The notes below the pieces were generated by a model. The model saw nothing but the letters and a program-made list of their open reading frames with translations, did no database searches and was not told where the DNA came from. Below, in pieces: positions 8,078 through 16,154 of a stretch of DNA of 64,000 bases. The DNA comes from G963675935 sp963823895. GTDB lineage: Bacteria > Planctomycetota > Planctomycetia > Pirellulales > Thermoguttaceae. Made by a program: the position numbers and the translations under genes. Each line of letters opens with the position of its first letter. Positions within the stretch are counted from its first letter, which is position 1. The stretch spans positions 1 through 64,000 of the forward strand of contig CAWGNG010000042.1 in the NCBI GenBank assembly GCA_963823895.1, given 5' to 3'.

Positions 8078-8920
8078 CGCTAACTCCTCCACAGTTGGTG
8101 GTGTTTAGGGCGACGGTTAGGAGTGCGAATCCTGACTGCCGCCCGGTTTTTTGGCGGGCGAAAAAAACCAATCGCCCTCTACCTAAACCAAAGTGCCGCA
8201 AAATTGAACACCGCGCTAAGTCGTTTATTTGCAACGACTTGCAAAAAATCTTTCCTGTTTTAACACGTGTCGCAAGTCGTTGTGGCGACGCGACTTGGAA
8301 AAAATAAATTTTCCACTCGCCAGCGAGCGCGGATTGTTTGCACCGCGCATGCGCTGCCGCGCGCTCGCAGGTGTACGTGCGTGTATGTGTGCGCGGCTCC
8401 AACGCGATTAGCAATGGGGTGAAACCGGCAAAAAGCGCGGCCGACCGAAAACGGACCGTCGGCCGAAAACGGCCGCGCCGACGGGGCCAGAATCGCGCCG
8501 CTTGCGTCGCAACGGCCGTTTTGACCCGGAATGCGACGATCGGTCGAAACGCAAACCGCGCGATTCCAGGGCCGTCAAAATCGAAATCGACCTACTCTAC
8601 GCGGAGCTGCGCACGACTACAAGCGTATAGACGTGTACAGAAAAGCATGACGTTGCGCAATGGTCAATGGCATACTCGGCAGTCGTGTTTCGACGGTTGA
8701 AAAGCACGAACGTTCGTTTCGACTTTTTGCCGGAGTACGCGGTCTAGCGCTGCGATTGTCAAACGTTGCGCGATCGGTCATCGCAGCCCAAGGGGCCCAA
8801 GAGCCACCGGAAAATGAACCAGCACCCCCGGCCCATCGCGCGTGAGACTCCTGTATATAGATGTCTCCGGCGCGCTATCGAAATTCACTGTTAAACTGGG
8901 CAAGACTCGGGAGAGATCAA
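8078..8920. other. Long non-coding, repeat-bearing region
   Basis: About 840 bp with no convincing gene in either direction. 8100-8330 is A/T-rich in patches and carries the AAGTCGTT repeats listed separately, plus a CGCCCG/CGGGCG hairpin around 8140-8160. 8330-8640 is CG-dinucleotide rich, with repeated CGGCCGAAAACGG-like units. Open frames here lack start sites and ribosome sites. It may be an origin, a regulatory region or element end DNA. Confidence 0.4.
8218..8282. repeat. Iteron-like AAGTCGTT cluster
   Basis: AAGTCGTT occurs at 8218-8225 and 8274-8281, with the inverse AACGACTT at 8233-8240. The pair 8232-8242 and 8272-8282 forms a perfect 11-bp inverted repeat around an A/T-rich spacer that contains ACACGTGT. 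The density and AT-rich spacer resemble an origin or operator cluster. No initiator protein site is known. Confidence 0.45.
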
Positions 8921-9112
8921 ATGAGCGATTACTCTGATGCAACCGCAGAAAAAACGTCTAACGATGAAGGGACTCATTCTGCTACGTCTCAAGAAGGCAA
9001 GAGAGAGTGGCAAGGTTGTCACAGCAACTGTCACAGCAACCCTCACTTTGCGACCGGCGCACCGCCTGGCGTAACAGAATTGCCAATACGCTTTACTGGT
9101 TACGCCATCTAG
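8921..9112 (+). CDS. Small hydrophilic ORF (63 aa), uncertain
   Basis: ATG 8921 follows GGGAGAGATCAA. The peptide MSDYSDATAEKTSNDEG is polar, with two HSNCHSN-like units encoded by a 12-bp tandem repeat at 9017-9040. There is no family match. The base composition is lower in GC than the surroundings. It overlaps the alternative frame at 9007-9333, and at most one of the two is likely real over the shared part. Confidence 0.3.
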   Translation: MSDYSDATAEKTSNDEGTHSATSQEGKREWQGCHSNCHSNPHFATGAPPGVTELPIRFTGYAI

Positions 9113-9333
9113 TCGTCGTCCTGATCTGGCAATCCATCGGCGAGCAACAGCAACCACACATTCTGCCCTCAATCGCCCCAAATGGGGCATTACCAGCCTT
9201 TCCAAATGATGCCACTTACCCCCCGTTGCTCAGAAATGCGGGGGTGGGTAGGATTGTTGCCATGTTGGTGTTTGACGCAGCCGGACAGGCCGGTGGCGCA
9301 GCGAATCCGTTTGTTCAGATAGGTGCCGTATGA
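9007..9333 (+). CDS. Possible small gene coupled to the NTPase
   Basis: A GTG-start frame of 108 codons whose TGA overlaps the ATG of the NTPase as ATGA. It has a hydrophobic stretch near residues 30-45 (HLVVVLIWQSI) and ends VAMLVFDAAGQAGGAAN. The coupling is the main reason to list it. The start has no good ribosome site and the family is unknown. Confidence 0.3.
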   Translation: MARLSQQLSQQPSLCDRRTAWRNRIANTLYWLRHLVVVLIWQSIGEQQQPHILPSIAPNGALPAFPNDATYPPLLRNAGVGRIVAMLVFDAAGQAGGAANPFVQIGAV

Positions 9334-11408
9334 CAAATCCTCTCGATTTCAGTCAGATCACACAGAGGCTACGACGCCCTGCATCACGCGGCAGGAGCGC
9401 GCGGCTTTCCTATCCACCGAGGGTGTACCCTTTCGTGCCGCAGACAATAACCGTCAAACAGTGCCCGGACGGCCATGAACCCCTTTCATGCGATATTCTG
9501 TTGTTCTCCGCATCGGCAGCAGTCGGAAAATCGACGTTCGCCAAGGCCCTCTCTGCGACAAGCGGAGTTCCCTTGCTGGACCTATCGAAAGTCCTGGTGA
9601 GCACGGACTCTCTTCGCGGTATTATTTCCGCAGAGATGGGCGATATGGCACCTGGGAACTTCCAACACGGGCAGTTCTCACTTGTAATCGACGCGTTGGA
9701 CGAGGGCCGTATAGTCTCGGGGGACAACAATTTCTACGAGTTCCTCTGCACGACCATCCAGTTCCTTCAGGAATGCCCTGGAGCCAAGAGCACGGGACCG
9801 AAATTGTTGCTTTTTGGGAGGCCCGAGGCCATCGACATAGTGCGGCTTATTCTTGAGTCAGAGGCTTGGGAAATCCCAATGGCAGATCTGACAATCGACT
9901 ACTTCGAGGAAGCAGCGGCGACCGCTTTGGTGATGGAGTGTGCCCGTGCAGGGAAGAGGGGGCCCGAACACATCACGAAGAACGAGGAGCCAATCCGCAA
10001 GGCGATAGGTGTCTTCTTCGAGGACATCAGCACGGCAATTGGCGTAAAGTCTTCCGATCTCTGGCATAATCCCGAAGGGCGCAGCTTCGCGGGCTACGCG
10101 CCGGTTCTCGCCGCCCTTGGCGCACTTGTCGCCGAGACATCCAACTACATCCGGCTACAGGAGACTTCGCCGAGCGGTGCGTGGCAGGTGCTTGAAGGGG
10201 TGACGAGACAGGTGCTCGATCGGGAGAAGGAGAAATTCCGCAACGCGTTGGCAGAGAAGGGGGTGCAGATCCCGTCGGCGGCGTACGATTCAACCGATCA
10301 GCTCGACATCTTGGCCGCGCATCTTAGCGGCCGACCGTTTACGTCTTCGACTCGGCTGACGTTTGTTTCGCCCGAACAGTCCGCCGCTTACCGGGAGGCC
10401 GTTAAATCTCACATAGAAGACCATGCGTTCCTACGTGGTGGCACCATCGTAAACGATGTTTTTGGCGCGCTGATCGTGGCGCACGCGATGGTAAAGGGGA
10501 CGGAGCTTTCAGGCAAACTCGGCCCGGATCGCCTCGCTGCCTACGGTCGCCAGCCGTTCATATGGCGGTTCGTTCGCGATCGAGTTTCGGCGGACACCCT
10601 CATCGACGGCGAGGCAGTTGGCTACATCCTTAGCTCCCTGTGGAGCGACGCCGGGCTCGTACATGCGGCCGTCGCGATTGAGACCGCGGACGACGAGATC
10701 GCACAACTCACTGTTCGCGCCGGAGATAAGAAGGTTGACGTTAAGTTAATACCTCCGCTTCGCCTTCGAGGGGACGTGCGTAACCTCGACATTCGGACTC
10801 CGGCTGGGGAGGTAGTGTTTGCCGGCTGGCCTGGCGGCTCCGCGCCCACAATCAGGTTTCTCGGTGATGCGAGAATCCTCGCAAACGTCGTCTCCTTCGA
10901 CGTTAGGAGGTTAAACGTCGGGTCGATAGGAACGCGTGCTAGTTGTCATCTTTGCGCGACGCGATCTGTCGGCGACCAGCAGCTCGTCGTCACTGTGCAG
11001 GAAGGTTCACGTCTCACCGTTGCTGGTGCTTTTGAGAGCAGATACCCTTGGGCAGACGCCGCAGAAGTGGTCCGATCTGCGCCAGTGGACAACCCACTGT
11101 GGAACCTCATCAGCGACTGCCAACAGAGGCTCCAAAATGTGAAGTCCTTGGTCGTGTTCCCCAATTATGGCCTGCCCGAAGAGAACAGGATGGAATGGGC
11201 GCGCAGGCATGGCGACCTGCTTTCTCGACTCTTGTGTGCGCTAGTAGAATGTGGCCTCGCCACGGCTTCCGGAATCGAAAGCAAGGAACGGACCAAGATC
11301 CGCGTAACCCCGACCGTTACGTGGGAAGAGCTATCGCAAGCAATCGAAGACCCGGGAAGTGCTTCGGGGCCGATTCGCCAACTCCTCCAGAAGTTGACGA
11401 CCATCTAG
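9330..11408 (+). CDS. STAND/NACHT-like P-loop NTPase, defence candidate
   Basis: A 692-aa protein starting at ATG 9330 with AGGTG upstream. Residues 60-69 (SASAAVGKST) are Walker A, 118-126 (LVIDALDEG) are a NACHT-type Walker B with the extra acidic residues, and LFGRPE at about 162-167 fits the sensor 'SRP' position. These three in order are typical of STAND NTPases. The remaining ~500 residues match nothing I recognise, and no effector domain is evident. STAND proteins in mobile islands often act in phage defence by oligomerising on a phage trigger. That role is inferred from position between a repeat region and a replication/integration module. Confidence 0.65.
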   Translation: MTNPLDFSQITQRLRRPASRGRSARLSYPPRVYPFVPQTITVKQCPDGHEPLSCDILLFSASAAVGKSTFAKALSATSGVPLLDLSKVLVSTDSLRGIISAEMGDMAPGNFQHGQFSLVIDALDEGRIVSGDNNFYEFLCTTIQFLQECPGAKSTGPKLLLFGRPEAIDIVRLILESEAWEIPMADLTIDYFEEAAATALVMECARAGKRGPEHITKNEEPIRKAIGVFFEDISTAIGVKSSDLWHNPEGRSFAGYAPVLAALGALVAETSNYIRLQETSPSGAWQVLEGVTRQVLDREKEKFRNALAEKGVQIPSAAYDSTDQLDILAAHLSGRPFTSSTRLTFVSPEQSAAYREAVKSHIEDHAFLRGGTIVNDVFGALIVAHAMVKGTELSGKLGPDRLAAYGRQPFIWRFVRDRVSADTLIDGEAVGYILSSLWSDAGLVHAAVAIETADDEIAQLTVRAGDKKVDVKLIPPLRLRGDVRNLDIRTPAGEVVFAGWPGGSAPTIRFLGDARILANVVSFDVRRLNVGSIGTRASCHLCATRSVGDQQLVVTVQEGSRLTVAGAFESRYPWADAAEVVRSAPVDNPLWNLISDCQQRLQNVKSLVVFPNYGLPEENRMEWARRHGDLLSRLLCALVECGLATASGIESKERTKIRVTPTVTWEELSQAIEDPGSASGPIRQLLQKLTTI

Positions 11409-11563
11409 ACGGAGAGGACAAAACCGGTACAGGCAAGCGAGAAGAATGAATACGTTCGGTTGTTGTCGCGGTTGCTTGGACGCCGGTGAGTACATTCCAT
11501 CGGCGCAGCCAGCGGCGATAGCTATGCCCCGGCCAAGCGGCAACCGGCGGCGAGGACGGCTCT

Positions 11564-11614
11564 CACCTGTCCTGGCCTGCCGCCGATTGTCGGCCCGAGA
11601 AAGACAGGTGATTC
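11564..11614 (+). promoter_or_regulatory. RBS-masking leader hairpin, copy 1
   Basis: CACCTGTC at 11564-11571 pairs perfectly with GACAGGTG at 11603-11610, which contains the AGGTG ribosome site four bases before ATG 11615. An inner stem (GCCGA with TCGGC) lies between. The same arrangement with a changed but still paired stem occurs at 21563-21607. This suggests a selected RNA structure that hides the ribosome site. Confidence 0.55.
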
Positions 11615-12670
11615 ATGGCGGACCTTCGACCGGTTGAAGCAGAGTTGCGGCCAGAGAAGCCGGCAGACGAGTCGCCGGAACCGACCGGGTCGTCGCCTGC
11701 GCGTAGCGAGTTGTCGGCAGAAGCTTTGGCCGCGCTGGCAGAAATCGGCGCCTCTCACCTTGCAAGTGGGTTACAGACAGTTGCGGAATGGTCTGCTGCA
11801 ATGATTGGGGACATCGCGGATCGCTTCGATCGTTCTGCGCCAGCGCAAGGCGCACTGGATTGGATCGGCCCCCACCTGGGCGAAATTTGGGAAGCCAGCC
11901 AAAAAGAGTTTGACAGGCTGATCGACGGTGTGTCCAAGGAGGAAGGTTTATCCGAGGAGCAAAAAGCATCGGTCAAGGAAGCTGTCATCTGGCTGGCGAC
12001 GAAAGAGCGCACGGGTAATACGGTCGAAGCCGTCGAAGTGGAGATCGCCAAGCGTTATGAAGAGCAGGGCGACATCACCACTGAAAGCGTCCAGAAGCTG
12101 CTCAAGATGATCGTCGAGAGCGGGGTGCATGACAATGAGGCGATATTGGCCGCGCTTCACCGGGCTCTGGCGAAGATAAAGCCGGAGATCACCAGGCACG
12201 AAGTCTACGCCCTTCTCGATGAAAAGCTCGCCAAGGGGAATAAAGAGATCTGCGACATCGAGACGAAACTGATCCGTGCGCTCTCTCGAATAGCCGATAG
12301 GTACGTAGTAGAGTATGGGCTCGACGCCGCCATCTTTATCGCCGAGATGGTTGCTAGGTTTGGCGAGGAAATCCGCCCTTGCGCTGAAGAGGCTTGGAAG
12401 GACGCGGAGAAGCAAGCCGACGGCGCACGATCGACGGCTATTCGCGGGGATGGGATTCGGAGAAGTCCCGTGTCTTCTTCCGCGTTTCGGTCAGTCGGAT
12501 ATGACGAAGACCGAGAGATCCTTGAAGTTGAGTTCACCAACGGTGCTGTGTTTCGCTATTTCGACGTGCCGTATGAGGTTCACCGTGGGCTGATGGCGGC
12601 GGAATCGCTTGGGCGGCACTTCCACCAGCACGTAGCCGGCGCGGGATACAGATACGAAAACGTGAAGTGA
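11615..12670 (+). CDS. KTSC-domain protein with helical N-terminus
   Basis: 351 aa. Residues 1-35 are polar and Pro/Glu-rich. Residues about 36-270 are strongly helical and charged, with no recognised domain. The last ~65 residues (SSAFRSVGYDEDREILEVEF through FDVPYEVH to the end) match the KTSC domain, a small domain found in phage and plasmid proteins and often fused to RNA- or DNA-handling enzymes. Its upstream leader folds over the ribosome site. It lies downstream of the STAND NTPase on the same strand with a 206-bp gap, so it may be a separate unit. Its function is unknown. Confidence 0.65.
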   Translation: MADLRPVEAELRPEKPADESPEPTGSSPARSELSAEALAALAEIGASHLASGLQTVAEWSAAMIGDIADRFDRSAPAQGALDWIGPHLGEIWEASQKEFDRLIDGVSKEEGLSEEQKASVKEAVIWLATKERTGNTVEAVEVEIAKRYEEQGDITTESVQKLLKMIVESGVHDNEAILAALHRALAKIKPEITRHEVYALLDEKLAKGNKEICDIETKLIRALSRIADRYVVEYGLDAAIFIAEMVARFGEEIRPCAEEAWKDAEKQADGARSTAIRGDGIRRSPVSSSAFRSVGYDEDREILEVEFTNGAVFRYFDVPYEVHRGLMAAESLGRHFHQHVAGAGYRYENVK

Positions 12671-12859
12671 CGAACATCGGGACGGCCGCGGACGATAGCT
12701 ACGCCACGGACGGCGGCGGGCAGCCTGAGGGCTCCTCGCAGTGTCGCAATCAGGTAGAATAGACCGGCCCGGCTAGGGTAACTCCCGAAAGCCGGAAGAC
12801 CTTGGCCGGTTGCCGGGCTGTCTTTTGCGCTAAGGCCGTCACTTTCCAAGGTGGTGGCG

Positions 12860-13771
12860 ATGGAATCCCATCAGAACATCGACTGGACCGCGATACGCCA
12901 AGTGGCATTAGAATGCCTCGACGCCACGTGGGATATGGTTTGGTGGGCCGAACGTTCCAGAGAGGACGATTACGACGTGGATGGCGCTGCTCTGCACCTG
13001 GCGGCGATCGACACGGCGGACGACGCCCTCACCCGCGCCATAAGCATGTTCGAGCCCGGCCTTTTCGATTCGCTTGTCAAGGCCAGCGTGGGCGAGGGGC
13101 CGCGCCCGGATTTCCAGGTTGGGGACATTTGCCTCCCCACCGCGCACGAAATGGCGTTTATACTGCTCCGACATGCCATCTTCTGGGTGGAAAACGGTCT
13201 GGCCGCCCAAGGCGTCAACCCTATTGAGCAACTACACGAGCTTTCTGCTGAGGCGCTGCATGAGAAACTGCGAAATCTGACGGCGATCAAAAGCCTTAGC
13301 CTTCTTACCCCGCAACAGTTCAAGGGGATCGGAAGGTTTCTTCACCTGGGAACCCTGAAGCCTATCGAGAGCCTTCTCACCATAGGACAGTACAACGTGG
13401 TCAGAGCGTGGATTGACCGGGAGTGGGCCGCGGTCAGTCGCACGCCACCCAAGGCGGATCAGGGCGGCGACGATACGGCATTTCGACCGGCAAAAGAGAT
13501 TCGAGAGCGGTTCGACTTCCAGGATCAATTCGAGCTGCGCCGGTTCCTGACGACGCATCCGACGATCCGAACGAAGCTGGCAAAGACAAAGGACGGTAAG
13601 GATATCCCCAACAGGCCCCTGATCCACATCGGGGACGTTGAAGCCGCAAAGCGGTCTGAGCCTAGAATCACCGATCCCCTGGACCTGCCAGCCGAAAAGG
13701 TTGACCGTGCGGTTGAAGAGGTGCAACGCCGCAAGGCGGAGGTTGATGCCCAGCGACTTCGCGGAAACTGA
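12860..13771 (+). CDS. Unknown 303-aa island protein
   Basis: Start taken at ATG 12860 (MESHQNIDW), with AAGGTGG just upstream; GTG codons at 12851 and 12854 are alternatives. The protein is soluble and mixed alpha, with no catalytic motif. Residues 215-250 (EIRERFDFQDQFELRRFL) look like a small helical DNA-binding or dimer region, by inference only. It is the first gene of a plus-strand series leading to the replication genes. The 190 bp before it hold no gene. Confidence 0.55.
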   Translation: MESHQNIDWTAIRQVALECLDATWDMVWWAERSREDDYDVDGAALHLAAIDTADDALTRAISMFEPGLFDSLVKASVGEGPRPDFQVGDICLPTAHEMAFILLRHAIFWVENGLAAQGVNPIEQLHELSAEALHEKLRNLTAIKSLSLLTPQQFKGIGRFLHLGTLKPIESLLTIGQYNVVRAWIDREWAAVSRTPPKADQGGDDTAFRPAKEIRERFDFQDQFELRRFLTTHPTIRTKLAKTKDGKDIPNRPLIHIGDVEAAKRSEPRITDPLDLPAEKVDRAVEEVQRRKAEVDAQRLRGN

Positions 13772-13900
13772 CTTTTCACTTGCGTCCCAATTGCGTGTTC
13801 TTGAGAAGAGCCCCCGTTCTCCCTGTGAAGAACTGGGGCCGTTGTGTTTCGGCACTTGCTTTCCAGTTGCGTAGCGTCCTTGTCGGGTATCTTCACTCGC

Positions 13901-14086
13901 ATGGATACAACGCAGACACATACTAACCGCGAAACACGCATCCATCGGGCTCTTGTCCGACTCTTGGAGGCTGTGGAGAAGGGGGCGACGGCGTTACGCG
14001 ACGCCGACGAAGCACGTAGCGAGATTGTCGCCTTATCCCAATCGCGCAATCAGCGGCCAGCAGTCCAGGAGGGCGAAGGCCAATGA
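13901..14086 (+). CDS. Small helical protein (61 aa)
   Basis: ATG 13901 begins MDTTQTHTNRETRIH and continues as one charged helix (RALVRLLEAVEKGATALRDA). The stop overlaps the next start as ATGA at 14083-14086. It may be a small regulator or accessory factor. The family is unknown. Confidence 0.5.
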   Translation: MDTTQTHTNRETRIHRALVRLLEAVEKGATALRDADEARSEIVALSQSRNQRPAVQEGEGQ

Positions 14087-14190
14087 TCCGCTCCGCCGAT
14101 CCCCGCTCCGAGGATGACGCCCTGGGTGAAGACGCCTTGGCATCCTTCCGCAAGCTAGCCGATCCACAGGCGGAAAGGGGGCAACCATGA
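14083..14190 (+). CDS. Tiny coupled ORF (35 aa)
   Basis: A 35-residue acidic peptide (MIRSADPRSEDDALGEDALA) whose start overlaps the stop of the previous gene and whose stop overlaps the start of the next, both as ATGA. Coupling on both sides in a tight series is the main evidence that it is translated. No homologue was recognised. Confidence 0.45.
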   Translation: MIRSADPRSEDDALGEDALASFRKLADPQAERGQP

Positions 14191-14567
14191 CCCAAACACC
14201 GCCCCCAACCAAAAGCGGGGAAGAAAGGCCAGATAAGCCCCGTCAGACTCCGCTAGAGGCCGTTCGGAAGCACTGCCTCGACTGTTCGGGATTTTCATTC
14301 AAGTCCGTCCGTTGGTGTCCCTGCATGGATTGCAACTTGTGGATTTTCAGGTTCGGGCGACGGCCTGAGTCGATGCCCCCTGAACTGGTCACCCCCGCGC
14401 TGTTCATCGGCCCGGATGTGAACGAGGACGATCTACCCAACGGGATTGAAGCGGCGGCGGCTTTTCTGGCCGAGCGACAACAGGTTGCGATCGACAGCGG
14501 TAAACGGCAGGCGGCCAAACAACAGACTGACGACCGGGGGCAGGGAGGGCAGACGGATGGTTTATAA
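14187..14567 (+). CDS. Cys-rich phage-type protein
   Basis: 126 aa. Residues 27-55 contain KHCLDCSGFSF then RWCPCMDCNLW, three close cysteine pairs like those of a small phage zinc protein that usually reads KxxCLDCCG...VRECPxxDCPLYPYR. The Cys spacing suggests a structural metal site. The start overlaps the tiny ORF, and the 3' end overlaps the TOPRIM gene start by 11 nt. The role is unknown. Confidence 0.65.
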   Translation: MTQTPPPTKSGEERPDKPRQTPLEAVRKHCLDCSGFSFKSVRWCPCMDCNLWIFRFGRRPESMPPELVTPALFIGPDVNEDDLPNGIEAAAAFLAERQQVAIDSGKRQAAKQQTDDRGQGGQTDGL

Positions 14568-15429
14568 GTCTAGCCCTATAAAACGGAAACGGCGCACGAA
14601 GGCCGATATGGAGGTCATCAGAACGGCCATCTACGACGTGGTGACGGAGAACAAGCCCATGACGGTTCGGCAGGTCTTCTATCAGTTGGTCACGCTGGGC
14701 GTCATTCCGAAGACGGAGATCAGCTACAAGAACATCGTCGTGCGGCAATCGGGGCGGATGCGCCGCGACTGCGAACTTCCATTCTCGTGGATCGCCGACA
14801 ACACACGATGGATGCGAAAGCCAACAACCTACGGGTCGCTAGAAGGCGCGCTTCAGCATACCGCCAAGACGTACAGACGGGCGCTGTGGAACGAGCAAGA
14901 CGCCTACGTTGAAATCTGGTTAGAGAAGGATGCTCTGGCCGGCGTGTTGTACGACGTGACCGAGGAATGGGACGTTCCGCTAATGGTCACACGGGGCTAT
15001 CCGAGTCTGTCGTACCTCCACACCGCGGCCGAATCACTGATGGCTGAAAATAGGTCATGTTTCATCTACTACTTCGGCGATCACGATCCGAGCGGAGTTG
15101 ACATTCCGCGCAAGATCGAGGCCGATCTCCGCACCTTCGCGCCGGATACCGACTTGCATTTCCAGCGGGTGGCTGTGAATCCTGATCAGATCGAAAAATG
15201 GGGATTGCAGACGCGACCGACGAAGCGAACGGATAGCCGCGCCAAGAACTTTGCCGGCGCGAGTGTCGAGGTTGACGCTATCCCGCCCGCCAAGTTGCGA
15301 GAACTCTGTCGCCGGTGCATCGAACGGCATATTGATGAGCAGCAACTCCAGCGCACGGCAAAAGCAGAACTGCTTGAGCGCGAGACGCTGAACACGATTC
15401 TCGGCAATTTTCGGAAGGGGGTAGCCTAA
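14557..15429 (+). CDS. TOPRIM (topoisomerase VI A/Spo11-like) protein
   Basis: 290 aa from ATG 14557. Residues 35-50 (MTVRQVFYQLVTLGV) form a winged-helix-like start. IWLEKDAL at 120-127 provides the TOPRIM glutamate, and FGDHDPSGVDI at 173-183 the Asp-x-Asp motif with Asp175 and Asp177. This layout matches TOPRIM proteins related to the A subunit of topoisomerase VI that occur in phages. The catalytic tyrosine of true TopoVI-A/Spo11 was not identified, so it may nick, bind or process DNA rather than act as a topoisomerase. Its stop overlaps the next start. Confidence 0.65.
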   Translation: MVYKSSPIKRKRRTKADMEVIRTAIYDVVTENKPMTVRQVFYQLVTLGVIPKTEISYKNIVVRQSGRMRRDCELPFSWIADNTRWMRKPTTYGSLEGALQHTAKTYRRALWNEQDAYVEIWLEKDALAGVLYDVTEEWDVPLMVTRGYPSLSYLHTAAESLMAENRSCFIYYFGDHDPSGVDIPRKIEADLRTFAPDTDLHFQRVAVNPDQIEKWGLQTRPTKRTDSRAKNFAGASVEVDAIPPAKLRELCRRCIERHIDEQQLQRTAKAELLERETLNTILGNFRKGVA

Positions 15430-16147
15430 TGCCTCCTCCTGGCTTCACTATGATCGACAACGACGCGGTAATCCGCCGACTCCCGGAAATCGACGGCACC
15501 GCAATCAAGGTCTATCTGGCGATCGCGCGGCGTGCCGATGCGTCGGGCTGCTGTTGGCCAAGCGTAGAGACAATCGGGGGCGATGCAGGCATAGCGCGCC
15601 GGGCCGTTCAATTGGCGATAGGGCGCTTAGTGGCCATCGGCCTATTGGCCGTGGAGGCCCGCCCGGGCATGGTTAAACGATACCGTGTCGGGGCGCACGG
15701 TCATGCGCACCAGCCGACGAAGGGGGCGCACCAGAATGCGCGGGAGGGGCGCACGACGATGCGCACGGGGGCGCACCATCGTGCGCAGGGGGGGCGCATG
15801 GCGGTGCGCCCAAACAATACCCAAGAACAAGACCCACTGACGAGACCCATAGAACAAGACCCAAACGCGGCTGCGCCGCGGCGGTGGTTGTTCCCGCCGA
15901 GCTTGACTCTGACATGTTCAAGGAAGCGTGGGGACGGTGGACAGCCCACCGGAAGGAAATCGGAAAGGCGCTGACGCCAAGCACGACAAAAGCCCAGCTA
16001 AAGAAACTGGCCACGTTGGGCGTCACCCGCGCCGTAATAGCCATCGACCATTCGATTGAAAACGGTTGGACTGGGCTGTTTGAGCCAAGCACCAACGGTA
16101 ACGGCCAAGCCAAGACGCCATCCGAACCCATGAAGTATCGAGCGTGA
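15429..16147 (+). CDS. Winged-helix replication organiser, frameshifted
   Basis: The first frame (15429-~15880) encodes a helix-turn-helix domain (IKVYLAIARRADASGCCWPS, then ARRAVQLAIGRLVAIGLL), followed by a His/Gly/Arg-rich linker with GAH repeats. A second frame (~15875-16147) gives MFKEAWGRWTAHRKEIGKAL and IENGWTGLFEP, the usual C-terminal helicase-loading part of DnaD/phage organiser-like proteins. They join within the GC-rich tract 15870-15884, a change of one base. Either an indel or a translational slip explains it. It sits directly before dnaB, as expected for a loader. Confidence 0.6.
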
Positions 16148-16154
16148 GGCCAGC

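Noticed and set aside
8338..8700. Possible basic protein in the non-coding tract
   Set aside because: The plausible part (GKKRGRPKTDRRP) has no start codon in frame after a stop, and no ribosome site. Only compositional bias supports it.
12671..12859. Gene between the KTSC and the 303-aa proteins
   Set aside because: Only short frames without ribosome sites are present.
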